Shown in pieces: positions 17,369 through 25,787 of a stretch of 64,000 nucleotides of DNA. The stretch is taken from positions 1 to 64,000 of the forward strand of contig WLWX01000001.1 in assembly GCA_012103375.1 (NCBI GenBank), in the 5' to 3' direction. Numbering within the stretch: the stretch's first letter is position 1; each line of letters begins with the position of its first letter. The notes under the pieces were generated by a model. The model ran no database searches and was not told the DNA's origin. It saw only the letters and a list, made by a program, of their open reading frames with translations. The translations under genes were made by a program, and so were the position numbers. Origin of the DNA: Paracoccaceae bacterium. GTDB lineage: Bacteria; Pseudomonadota; Alphaproteobacteria; Rhodobacterales; Rhodobacteraceae.

Positions 17369-18400
17369 TTAACCGTAGCGGTAGGGCCGTCCGGCCTTCA
17401 CCATGTCGGCGTTGTACTTCTTGAAGATCTCGACAACCTTGGCCTTGGTTTCGGACTCGGCTGCGATCTCGTCCCAGAACTTGACGGCAGCGTCTTCGAC
17501 CGTCTGCCATTCGGCGTCGGGGGTCGAGGTCAGCTCCATCTTGGTGCCGTTGACGCGCAGGTTCGCCTCACCACCCCAGTACCACCACTGACGATAGTAA
17601 TGCGACTGGTCGCAGCACACGCGGAACAGCGTCTGAAGGTCTTCGGGCAGTTCGTTCCAGCGATCCATGTTCGCAAAGAACGATCCCGCCCAGGCGCCCG
17701 AGATGTTGTTGGTCAGGAAATAGTTGGTCACATCGGCCCAACCAACGGTGTAATCCTCGGTGATGCCCGACCAAGCGATGCCGTCGAGTTCGCCGGTCTG
17801 CACAGCAACCTCGATGTCTTCCCACGGCAGGTTCACCGGCACGACGCCGAACTGGGACAAGAAGCGCCCGGCGGTCGGGAAGGTGAAGACCCGCTTGCCT
17901 TCCAGATCGGCCAGCGACCGGATCGGGTCTTTGGTGGCAAAGTGGCAGGGATCCCAGGCACCGGCAGAGATGTGCTTGACGCCGACCTTGGAATACTCGG
18001 CATCCCAGATCTCATTCAGACCGTACTGGTTGAACAGCACCGGCACGTCGAGCGAATACCGCGACCCGAACGGGAAGTAGCCGCCGAACACCGTCACTTC
18101 GGTGGGTGAGGCCATCGAGTCATCGTCCGACTGCACCGCATCAATCGTGCCGCGCTGCATCGCCTGGAACAGCTCTCCGGTGGGGACCAGCTGGTCTGCG
18201 AAGAACAGCTCGATGTTCATGCGATCGCCGGCGATCTTGTTGAACATCTCGATGGCCGGCACGATGACCTCGGCGGCCAGCGCGGGGCCGGCATAGGTTT
18301 GCATCCGCCATTTGATCTGGCTTTGCGCCAGCGCGGGCGTGGCCAGCGCAGCGGCAGGTGCAACGGCGGCCCCTGCGATAAACTTGCGTCTTGAAGTCAT
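17369..18400 (-). CDS. TRAP transporter substrate-binding protein (DctP family)
   Basis: About 343 residues from ATG 18400, with AAGGATC upstream. A twin-arginine-like signal (MTSRRKFIAGAAVAPAAALA) precedes a DctP fold; visible pieces include QMQ-type early strand SQIKWRMQTYAGPAL, DPIRSLADLEGKRVFTF and WEDIEVAVQTGELDGIAW. It belongs to the periplasmic receptors of sodium-driven TRAP uptake systems, resembling those of the mannitol/chloroaromatic group. Works with the two membrane subunits encoded upstream in the same operon. Ligand unknown. Confidence 0.9.
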   Translation of the reverse strand: MTSRRKFIAGAAVAPAAALATPALAQSQIKWRMQTYAGPALAAEVIVPAIEMFNKIAGDRMNIELFFADQLVPTGELFQAMQRGTIDAVQSDDDSMASPTEVTVFGGYFPFGSRYSLDVPVLFNQYGLNEIWDAEYSKVGVKHISAGAWDPCHFATKDPIRSLADLEGKRVFTFPTAGRFLSQFGVVPVNLPWEDIEVAVQTGELDGIAWSGITEDYTVGWADVTNYFLTNNISGAWAGSFFANMDRWNELPEDLQTLFRVCCDQSHYYRQWWYWGGEANLRVNGTKMELTSTPDAEWQTVEDAAVKFWDEIAAESETKAKVVEIFKKYNADMVKAGRPYRYG

Positions 18401-18492
18401 GTCTGATCCTTTCAGTTGGCGGGGCGGATGCCCCATGAAATACCGCTTTGCGGCGTTATTGGCCCCGTCTGTTACGAGGCTTGTCCCCTTTG

Positions 18493-18909
18493 TCAGGCCA
18501 CCTGCTGATGCACCTCGATCACATTGCCTTCGGGGTCGTGAAAGAACACCTGATGCCAATCCATGGAAAAGGCGGTGCCATAATCGGAATAAGGTATGCC
18601 CTCGGCGTCGAGAGTGGCCAGGAACGCGGGCAGATCGTCGGTACGAAAGGCGATATGGACACGCTCAAGGGGGTTGATCACCTGCCCGTTGTGGAAGGCG
18701 ATATCCATTGCCCGCTCGGCCAGATGCATCTGCATCCCGCCATCGGTGGCAAACCGGATCTTGCCGTCAAACCCCTTGCCATCCGCCGCCTCGGTCCGTG
18801 GGAAATGCGCAACCGGCATGTCGTCCAGACCCAGCACTTTCGTATAGAAGTCATGCATCCGGTCGACATCGCCCGAGACGAAATTGATATGGTGGAAGTC
18901 GAGCTTCAT
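18493..18909 (-). CDS. VOC-family protein
   Basis: 138 residues, single VOC module: HHINFVSGDVDRMHDFYTKVLGLDDMP, then VHIAFRTDDLPAFLATLDAEGIPY and the metal-ligand-like HQVFFHDPEGNVIEVHQ at the C-terminus. His and Glu in these motifs are usual metal ligands of glyoxalase-type VOC enzymes. Lies between dctM and dctP, 9 nt after dctM, an unusual place for an enzyme gene and a sign that the operon is dedicated to one substrate. Different from the second VOC gene at 15585. Confidence 0.82.
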   Translation of the reverse strand: MKLDFHHINFVSGDVDRMHDFYTKVLGLDDMPVAHFPRTEAADGKGFDGKIRFATDGGMQMHLAERAMDIAFHNGQVINPLERVHIAFRTDDLPAFLATLDAEGIPYSDYGTAFSMDWHQVFFHDPEGNVIEVHQQVA

Positions 18910-18918
18910 TGGTCCCCC

Positions 18919-20241
18919 TCAGTTCCCATAGACGGTTTGTGGCAGCCACAGCGCGATCTGCGGGAAGATCATCACCAGCGCCAGCGCCAGCGCCATCACG
19001 AAGACAAACGGAATGATCGAGCGATAGATGTCGATCAGCATAATCTCGGGCGGGGCCATGGCGCGCATCAGGAACAGATTATACCCGAACGGCGGCGTCA
19101 TGTATGCGATCTGCGTGGTGATCGTATAAAGCACCCCGTACCAGATCAAATCGAAGCCCAGCACCGCGACCAGCGGCACGTAAAGCGGCGCGACGATGAC
19201 CAGCATCGCGGTGTCATCCAGGAACGTGCCCATCAGGATGAAGCTCAGCTGCATCAGGATCATCCAGGGGGAAAGGCCCAAGCGTTCGGTGAACAGATCG
19301 TCAATGGCGTTAACCGCCCCAAGGCCATCGAATACCGCGCCAAAGCCAAGTGCCGCCAGAATGATCCACATGAACATGCAGGAGATTCCAAGCGTGTTAC
19401 GCACCGAATTCTCGAACACCTGCCGCGTCATCCGCCCCTTGACGACCGCCGCCAGAAACGCCGCCAACGCGCCCACCGCGCTGCTTTCCACCAGCGAGGT
19501 CCAGCCGTTCACAAAGGGCACCATCATCACCGCGAAGATACCCAGCGGCAGAAGACCCGCGCTTAGCAGGCGCATCTTCTCAACGCGCGGGATATCGCGG
19601 TTCTCAGCAGGAAGCGCCGGGCCAAGTTCCGGGTTTATCCGGCAGCGGATCACGATGTAGATGATGAACATCCCGGCCATCATCAGCCCCGGAATGACCC
19701 CGGCCAGCCACAGCTGACCGACCGGTTGCCGTGCAATCATCGCATAAAGCACCAACACGACCGAAGGCGGGACGAGGATACCAAGGCTCGACCCGGCCTG
19801 AATGACCCCGGTCACCATCCGTTTGTCGTATCCACGCTTCAGCAACTCCGGCAAGGCAATCGTCGCCCCGATGGCCATCCCTGCGACACTGAGACCATTC
19901 ATCGCCGAGATCAGCACCATCAGCAGGATCGTCCCGATGGCGAGCCCCCCGCGCAATGGCCCCATCCAGACGTGGAACATGCGGTACAGGTCATCGGCGA
20001 TCTTCGATTCGCTTAGCACGTAGCCCATGAAGATGAACATCGGCAGGGTCAGCAGCGGGAACCATTTCATCAGCTTCATCGCCGCTGAAAATCCAATGTC
20101 GGCCCCGCCCCCGTTCGGCCCCCACAGCAACAGGGCCGCCACCACACCGACAAATCCGATGGCCCCGAACACCCGCTGCCCGGTCATCAGCATCAGCATC
20201 ATGGTCGCGAACATGATGATGGCGATCCATTCCTGGCTCAT
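18919..20241 (-). CDS. TRAP transporter large permease (DctM family)
   Basis: About 440 residues from ATG 20241, chosen because it overlaps the small-permease stop as ATGA; an open frame extends upstream but only inside the neighbour. About 12 hydrophobic segments, with the family motifs GLSVAGMAIGATIALPELLKR and SSLGILVPPSVVLVLYAM in the first half and GTFLDDTAMLVIVAPLYVPL in the second. It forms the sodium-dependent transport channel in the inner membrane with the DctQ-like subunit. Confidence 0.92.
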   Translation of the reverse strand: MSQEWIAIIMFATMMLMLMTGQRVFGAIGFVGVVAALLLWGPNGGGADIGFSAAMKLMKWFPLLTLPMFIFMGYVLSESKIADDLYRMFHVWMGPLRGGLAIGTILLMVLISAMNGLSVAGMAIGATIALPELLKRGYDKRMVTGVIQAGSSLGILVPPSVVLVLYAMIARQPVGQLWLAGVIPGLMMAGMFIIYIVIRCRINPELGPALPAENRDIPRVEKMRLLSAGLLPLGIFAVMMVPFVNGWTSLVESSAVGALAAFLAAVVKGRMTRQVFENSVRNTLGISCMFMWIILAALGFGAVFDGLGAVNAIDDLFTERLGLSPWMILMQLSFILMGTFLDDTAMLVIVAPLYVPLVAVLGFDLIWYGVLYTITTQIAYMTPPFGYNLFLMRAMAPPEIMLIDIYRSIIPFVFVMALALALVMIFPQIALWLPQTVYGN

Positions 20242-20837
20242 GCCACCTCTACCCCGCGAATGCGCGCGACGTCCTTCAGAAACTCGCTGATCGCCTGCAA
20301 CAGCATCAGGAAGAACCCAAGGATCATGATCGATTTGATCGGCCACATGTAAGGCCGCCACGCGGTTGATGAACGTTCCAGGAAGCCCAGCTTTTCAGCC
20401 GCCGCCTCCGGCCCGCCGGTCAGCAGGCTCCCGCCGAGTTCGCCGAAAAACTGGATCGGCTCGCGCCCGAAATAGCCGACCGAATAAGCGGTGGAGCCCA
20501 GCGCCCCCCAAAGCAGAACGCAAAGATAGAAGATCAGGAAGAAGATCGTGAAGGCATCAAACCAGGCCTTCTTGCGATCGTCCCATTCGCCGTAAAACAG
20601 GTCCATCCGCACGTTCGAGCCCAGTTGGATCGAATAAGGCCCGCCCAGGATGTAATAGGTCACCATGGCAAACTGCGCCAGTTCCAGCGTCCACAGCGAC
20701 GGGTTGAAGAAGGTCTTTGAAATCGACGACCACAGCAAAATCGCCATCAACGCAAAGATGCCGTACATGATGAACCGCCCGACACGGCGGTTCAGCCCGT
20801 CGACCAGGCGGATATAGCTCAGAAAAACTCTAGGCAT
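20238..20837 (-). CDS. TRAP transporter small permease (DctQ family)
   Basis: 199 residues with four membrane segments, the usual topology of DctQ subunits; the early NRRVGRFIMYGIFALMAILL span and YYILGGPYSIQLGSNVRMDLFYG fit the family. Somewhat longer than typical (~160-180 residues). Its start overlaps the end of the amidohydrolase gene by 8 nt and its stop overlaps dctM by 4 nt, so all three are translated as a coupled unit. Confidence 0.88.
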   Translation of the reverse strand: MPRVFLSYIRLVDGLNRRVGRFIMYGIFALMAILLWSSISKTFFNPSLWTLELAQFAMVTYYILGGPYSIQLGSNVRMDLFYGEWDDRKKAWFDAFTIFFLIFYLCVLLWGALGSTAYSVGYFGREPIQFFGELGGSLLTGGPEAAAEKLGFLERSSTAWRPYMWPIKSIMILGFFLMLLQAISEFLKDVARIRGVEVA

Positions 20838-21606
20838 GATGTGCCGCGACCGATTTGGCGCCGTCTAGTGTCGCCAGCGCTGTCGTCAGGCTGGCAACCA
20901 TCGCGTCGGCGATGCGCGCAACCTCGCCCTCGGACGTCAGAAGGTCGTTGCGCACTTCGATCATTACATTCGCGATGCCGCGCGCAAGCGCGTGCTCCTT
21001 CAGCGTGTGGGTCACCCCGTCTGCCGGGCCATAGGGTTCATTGCGCGCAACGCGCCAGTGAGACAGTGGTCCGTTGTTTCCCAGCATGGCGTCAGCCAAC
21101 CGCGTGTCACTATCGTGTAGAATCCCAATCTCGACCGCCCGAGGTTCGCCGAAATAGGTCGGCGTGAAGCTGTGGATCGTGACCAGCACTGGGGCCGCAG
21201 CGCCATCCAGTGTTGCCGCAACCGTTGCTCTGAACGGCTCATAAAACCGATCCGCGCGTTCGGCGCGATCTGTGGCGGTCAGCCCCGCATTCCCCGGCAC
21301 GGCGACCAGTTCGACTTGTTTTGGCATCGCCGCTTCGGACGACAGCGGACGATTGCAATCGTAAAGCAAACGCGACATCCGACCTGCGACAAACGGCGCA
21401 TCAAGCCGTTCGGCCATCGCGCGGCCCAAAGCCTCGGCACCCGGATCCCAGACTGCATGGCTCAGGCGATCCGCCGCGCTCAACCCAAGATCCGCAAACT
21501 CTGCCGGGATATGGGACGAGGCATGCTCGCACACCAGAACGACAGGCCCGGCGGCACCGGGATTGATCACCTCAACCACCTGTTCGCGATCTGCCGCATT
21601 GGCCAT
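20830..21606 (-). CDS. N-formylglutamate amidohydrolase family protein
   Basis: 258 residues; first gene of the nine-gene minus-strand operon. The family pattern VLVCEHASSHIPAEF (metal His), SRLLYDCNRPLSS, TIHSFTPTY and VMIEVRNDL is present in order. Known members hydrolyse N-formylglutamate to glutamate and formate (HutG type) or act on other N-acyl or gamma-glutamyl-like amides. No other histidine-degradation gene is near, while a gamma-glutamyl ligase is, so cleavage of a glutamyl amide product is an attractive idea; this is inference. Promoter region lies in 21607-21739. Confidence 0.85.
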   Translation of the reverse strand: MANAADREQVVEVINPGAAGPVVLVCEHASSHIPAEFADLGLSAADRLSHAVWDPGAEALGRAMAERLDAPFVAGRMSRLLYDCNRPLSSEAAMPKQVELVAVPGNAGLTATDRAERADRFYEPFRATVAATLDGAAAPVLVTIHSFTPTYFGEPRAVEIGILHDSDTRLADAMLGNNGPLSHWRVARNEPYGPADGVTHTLKEHALARGIANVMIEVRNDLLTSEGEVARIADAMVASLTTALATLDGAKSVAAHHA

Positions 21607-21631
21607 CCGGCCCGACTCCCCCCAGACATTC

Positions 21632-21676
21632 TGACAATATCCTTTCTTGGGATCACTAGACTGTCAATATACTTTC
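21632..21676. promoter_or_regulatory. Candidate RpiR operator: direct repeat with 30-nt period
   Basis: The 133-nt divergent gap has TGACAATATCCTTTC at 21632-21646 and TGTCAATATACTTTC at 21662-21676: 13 of 15 positions match at a spacing of exactly 30 nt, which puts both on the same DNA face. They lie 26-70 nt before the amidohydrolase start and 64-108 nt before the regulator start. Most likely sites for the adjacent RpiR-type regulator. Confidence 0.55.
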
Positions 21677-21739
21677 AACGGCTGGTCAGGGCACGACGTT
21701 TGTGCCTAAGCTGGCAAACCATTTGCAAGAGTTCCGCCC

Positions 21740-22612
21740 TTGACCGACGCCTTCCGCACCGTACGCGACATGATCCACGAGGCTTTTGACGGCCTTACCG
21801 TGTCCGAGCGCAAACTGGCAGCGTCGCTGCTGGAAAACTATCCCGTGGCGGGGCTTGCCTCGATCACCATCGTGGCGGAAAACGCCGGCGTTTCAACGCC
21901 GACGGTCGCACGGATGGTGCAAAAGCTGGGCTTCAAAGGCTATCCGCAATTCCACAAAGCCCTGCGGGACGAGTTGGAGGCGACCCTGTCCGGCCCGGTC
22001 AAAAAGCGCGAGGTCTGGGCCGCCGCCGCGCCGGAATCGCACATGCTGAACCGGTTTTCCGAAGCGGTGATGGTCAACCTCGGGCAAACGTTTTCCAACC
22101 TCAACACCGATGCCTTTGACGCCGCCGTTGCCGAGATGGCCAACGCCGAAGGCCATCTATACGTGGTCGGCGGCCGGGTGACGCGCGCCCTGGCCGAATA
22201 CGCTTTCACCCATTTTCAGGCGATCCGCGAGAACGTGACCCACATGACAAGCTCGGCGGCGACATGGCCGCATTACGTGCTGGATATGGGACCGGGCGAC
22301 GTGATCCTGATGTTCGACATCCGCCGGTACGAAACCAATCTGATGCGCCTTGCCGAACTGGCGACGGAACGCGGCGTGAAAGTTGTTCTGATCACCGATC
22401 AATGGGCCTCGCCCGTCTCCAAGGTCGCACCCTTCGTGTTTCCCTGCTGGGTTCAGGTCCCCTCGGCATGGGACAGCAACATCGCGACGATGCTGCTGCT
22501 TGAAGCGATGATCGCGGCGGTGCAGGAAGAGGATTGGCCCCGGGCCAGCAAGCGCTATGACGCGTTGGAAGAACTGCACAAACTGACCCGGATTTTCCGC
22601 AAACCCAGCTGA
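21740..22612 (+). CDS. MurR/RpiR-family transcriptional regulator
   Basis: 290 residues, starting at TTG 21740 (MTDAFRTVRDMIHEAF); an ATG ten codons later is possible. N-terminal RpiR helix-turn-helix (LTVSERKLAASLLENYP, TIVAENAGVSTPTVARMVQKLGFKGYPQF) then a SIS domain from about residue 125 (HLYVVGGRVTRALAEYA, DVILMFDIRRYETNLMRLAELATERGVKVVLITD). SIS domains of this family sense phosphorylated or small-molecule metabolites. Divergent from the TRAP/gamma-glutamyl operon and 12 nt before the hydrolase gene, so it probably governs both. Confidence 0.9.
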   Translation: MTDAFRTVRDMIHEAFDGLTVSERKLAASLLENYPVAGLASITIVAENAGVSTPTVARMVQKLGFKGYPQFHKALRDELEATLSGPVKKREVWAAAAPESHMLNRFSEAVMVNLGQTFSNLNTDAFDAAVAEMANAEGHLYVVGGRVTRALAEYAFTHFQAIRENVTHMTSSAATWPHYVLDMGPGDVILMFDIRRYETNLMRLAELATERGVKVVLITDQWASPVSKVAPFVFPCWVQVPSAWDSNIATMLLLEAMIAAVQEEDWPRASKRYDALEELHKLTRIFRKPS

Positions 22613-22624
22613 CTGCGAACCCCC

Positions 22625-24151
22625 ATGACACAGATCCCCCCCCGCAATGTGATGTTCATCATCATCGACCAGATGCGCGCCGACTTGTTGCACGGCGCGC
22701 TGGCCGATCACGTGCCGCTGCCGAACCTGCGCGCCCTGATGGGTGCGGCCGTCAGCTTTACCAATCATCATTCTGTTGCAAACCCTTGCGGGCCGTCGCG
22801 TGCCTCGCTCCTGACCGGGCAATACGCGATGAACCACCGCTCGGTCCGAAATGGCGCGCCGCTGCGCCATGACACGTCGAACCTGGCAACCGAAGTGCGC
22901 AAGGGTGGGCACCTGCCGCTGCTGTTTGGCTATACCGACACCACGCTCGACCCAAGGTTGCACCAGCTGGTTGACCCGGATTTGCGAACCTACGAGCGGG
23001 TCATGCCGGGATTCGTGCAGACTGTCGAAATGGGCGCTGATGAAAGCTTTCCATGGCGCGCCTCGCTTGTGGCCAAAGGCTACGATATTCCCGAGTACAC
23101 CGAATTCTATGTGCCGGTTGCGCAAGCTGATCAGCTGCGCCGTGTCGATGATCCTGCCTTCTACCGGGCTGAAGACAGCGACACGGCCTTTCTGACCGAC
23201 GCCTGCCTGACGCACCTGCGCGCACGCGGAGATCGGCCCTGGTTCGCCCATCTGACCTATATCCGGCCACACCCGCCCCTGGTCGCGCCCGCGCCCTATA
23301 ACCGGATGATCGACCCAGACACACTGCCCCTGCCCGACCGGCATGGGTCACAGTCGGCAGAACTGGCGACCCATCCCTTCTTCACCCCCGCCAACGCCGC
23401 CGCGCTGGTGGATGGATTTCCCGATCTGGGCAATGACGACACCACCGTCCAGGACTTACGCGCAATTTACCTTGGCCTTGCCGCCGAAGTGGACGTCCAC
23501 ATCGGGCGCATCATCGCATTTCTGAAAGACAGCGGCCAATGGGATGACACCCTGCTGGTCGTCACCGCCGACCACGGAGAGATGCTGGGCGATCACCATA
23601 CCTGGGGCAAGATGAGCCCCTATGACGCCGCTTGGCACACGCCCCTGATCATCCGCGATCCGACGCAGCCGGACGCCCACGGCACCGAAGTCACGCGCCC
23701 AAGTGAATCCGTGGATGTGACCCCGACGATCCTCGACTGCCTCGGACTGGCGGCGCCGCCGTCGATGGACGGGCGATCCCTAAAGGTGTTCTTGCAAGGT
23801 GACACGCCGGACGATTGGCGCACCCATAGCTATAGCGAGCTGGATTTTGGCAACCCCGTTGCCCCCACGCTTTGGCAGACAACGCACAACCTGCACGCAT
23901 CGGGTGCGAATTTCGCAGTGTTGCGCGGACCGCGTTATACGTTGACCCACTTCGCAGATACGCTGCCGCCGCTGCTGTTTGACCGCGAGGGCGACGGGGA
24001 AATGCGCAATCTGGCCGATGATCCGGCGATGGCGTCCGTGTTGCTGGAGATGACGCAAACACTGCTGAGCCACCGGATGCAGAACGCAGATCACACGTTA
24101 TCGGCGACACAGATCACGGCCGACGGCCCGGTCACCACAGCCCGCAGATAG
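22625..24151 (+). CDS. Sulfatase-superfamily hydrolase resembling phosphonate monoester hydrolase
   Basis: 508 residues, alkaline phosphatase superfamily with the formylglycine-type motif C55-G-P-S-R59 (in NPCGPSRASLLTG) and metal ligands D15 (IIIDQMRAD) and TADHGEMLGDHHTWGK. Overall pattern, including YAMNHRSVRNGAPL after the active-site Cys and the C-terminal LSHRMQNADHTLS, resembles the Rhizobium phosphonate monoester hydrolase/phosphodiesterase more than choline-sulfatase. Such enzymes hydrolyse phosphonate monoesters, phosphodiesters and some sulfates. The Cys must be converted to formylglycine to be active. Together with phnWAY it extends a phosphonate theme in the region. Sulfatase activity remains possible. 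Shares an operon with the RpiR gene. Confidence 0.75.
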   Translation: MTQIPPRNVMFIIIDQMRADLLHGALADHVPLPNLRALMGAAVSFTNHHSVANPCGPSRASLLTGQYAMNHRSVRNGAPLRHDTSNLATEVRKGGHLPLLFGYTDTTLDPRLHQLVDPDLRTYERVMPGFVQTVEMGADESFPWRASLVAKGYDIPEYTEFYVPVAQADQLRRVDDPAFYRAEDSDTAFLTDACLTHLRARGDRPWFAHLTYIRPHPPLVAPAPYNRMIDPDTLPLPDRHGSQSAELATHPFFTPANAAALVDGFPDLGNDDTTVQDLRAIYLGLAAEVDVHIGRIIAFLKDSGQWDDTLLVVTADHGEMLGDHHTWGKMSPYDAAWHTPLIIRDPTQPDAHGTEVTRPSESVDVTPTILDCLGLAAPPSMDGRSLKVFLQGDTPDDWRTHSYSELDFGNPVAPTLWQTTHNLHASGANFAVLRGPRYTLTHFADTLPPLLFDREGDGEMRNLADDPAMASVLLEMTQTLLSHRMQNADHTLSATQITADGPVTTARR

Positions 24152-24166
24152 CGGACGTCATGCAAA

Positions 24167-24196
24167 AGCGCGCAGGGTTTTGTAACCCTGCGCGCT
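24167..24196. terminator. Bidirectional terminator hairpin
   Basis: A 13-bp perfect stem, AGCGCGCAGGGTT (24167-24179) with AACCCTGCGCGCT (24184-24196), 4-nt loop. On the minus strand it is followed by TTTTGCA, a terminator for the beta-helix gene; on the plus strand it ends the RpiR-hydrolase transcript. It sits between two convergent genes. Confidence 0.75.
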
Positions 24197-24212
24197 AAAG
24201 AAAAAGTTTAAT

Positions 24213-24237
24213 GCCTCCGGCGGGGATAATTTTGGGT
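24213..24237 (+). terminator. Degenerate copy of the CTCCGGCGGGAG terminator repeat
   Basis: CCTCCGGCGGGGATAATTTT follows the hydrolase and its hairpin. It matches the short repeat seen exactly at 38732 and 44113 (reverse strand there), with a shifted middle; here it reads in the hydrolase sense and could form a weak CTCC/GGGA stem followed by T-rich sequence. Confidence 0.4.
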
Positions 24238-25787
24238 CAATGATGGCGGGATGGAAAGCCCTCTAGCCGGCCCCGAATAAGCCTAGACCGGGTTGTCCAT
24301 CCGCACCGTCACCTGAACTTTGCCGTTCACCGCCTGCGACCAGCCGAGCGTGATCTGATCCTTGTTCGCGCCCTGCTGGGTGGCAACTTGTGGCGCGGTA
24401 TAGATCGACTGGCTGGAGGATTGCAGATCCTCGACCACAACCGAAGTAACGCGCCGCGCCCAGCCTTCGAACGGCAGATAGGCGCCGGCATCCAGGGTCC
24501 AGACCGACTGGTTGGATGGCTGGTTGAATTCCATCAACACCGGATTGATCGTGTTCTGGCTGATCCCGTTGAACGTATTGGCCGAAAACACCACGTTGCG
24601 CGCCCGCGACATATCCAACGGGGCAATCGAATCGTCCACCTTCTCAACCCGGTCAATATTGCCGTTCACCGTTTTGAAGCTGTTGGCGGACACCGTCAGC
24701 CCTTGCAGGAAATGTCCCGGCCCGTGCGGCTTGACCACCAGCCAGGCGAAAGAGCTGGCGACGTCAATAGCGCCAAAAATGTTGCCGGTGATCGTCAGAC
24801 CGCCAAAGCTGAACTCGGACGAGAAATCCGGTGCGGCGTCATGCTCGTTCGTCATCTCGACGAAGCAATTGTCGATGTAATTGCCGGTCACGGTGGAATT
24901 CACATTCGGCTGCGTGAACACCAGCCCGGCCTGTCGGGGGCCATCTGTCACCTCGTCGCCCTGGAACCAGTGGTTGCCGATAATCAAATGCCCGGTGCCC
25001 TTCAGCACCATCGTGGTGCCAAACCGCTGAAACCGGTTATCGCGGATCTTGGCGTCGTTCTTGTTGACGTTCAGCGCCAGCGAAACCCGGTTCGTCGCCG
25101 GAGCCTGCTGTTCGTCCGAGACGAAATGGCAGCGATCGACCTGCAAATCCTGACAGCCCGTGCCGATCGAGGTGATGCCACGATGCTCGGGCTTGGTGAC
25201 GAAGCTGTCCTTCAGATGAAACGTCTCGCCCGCCGGGGCCAACAGGATACCGCTGGCGTCACCGTTACACTGCAATTCAATATCGCTGAGGGTGAACTTG
25301 GAAAGCTTGGTGAAGCCCGAGAAATCCAGCACGTATTTGTAGCGCGTGAAGGTATAAGTTTGCGTGGCGTTCGACGCGAACAGCGGCTGGCTGAGCGTCA
25401 CCGTCCCCGCCCCCGGATTGGTCGACTTAACGTAAACCTCACGCCCTACGCCGTTGCCGGTGACCTGGGCACCGATGGGAATGTTGGCCACGTTCGTTAC
25501 GCTGTTCAGTTGCAGCGGATTGCCCGCAGAATAGCTGCCGTCGCCGGTCACGGTATCAACATCCCAGTTGGCGCTGTTCACGACATAGAATTGCCCGTTG
25601 CGGATCACGCGACGCACCTCGAACGTGTCGACGGTGTTGACGGCGTCATGCAGGTCGATCGGGCCATCCACATCGATCCGGAGGCCATCGAGGTCCAGCG
25701 CATCGTGATCGGTGTAGTGCAGCAACGCCTGAAAGGCTTTCCTGAATCCAAGAACTTCATCCCCGAAGCCCTCGACGTAAGGCCTTA

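Noticed and set aside
20830-21606. Histidine-degradation (hut) cluster membership of the amidohydrolase
   Set aside because: No hutH, hutU, hutI or hutF genes lie nearby; the operon context is different.
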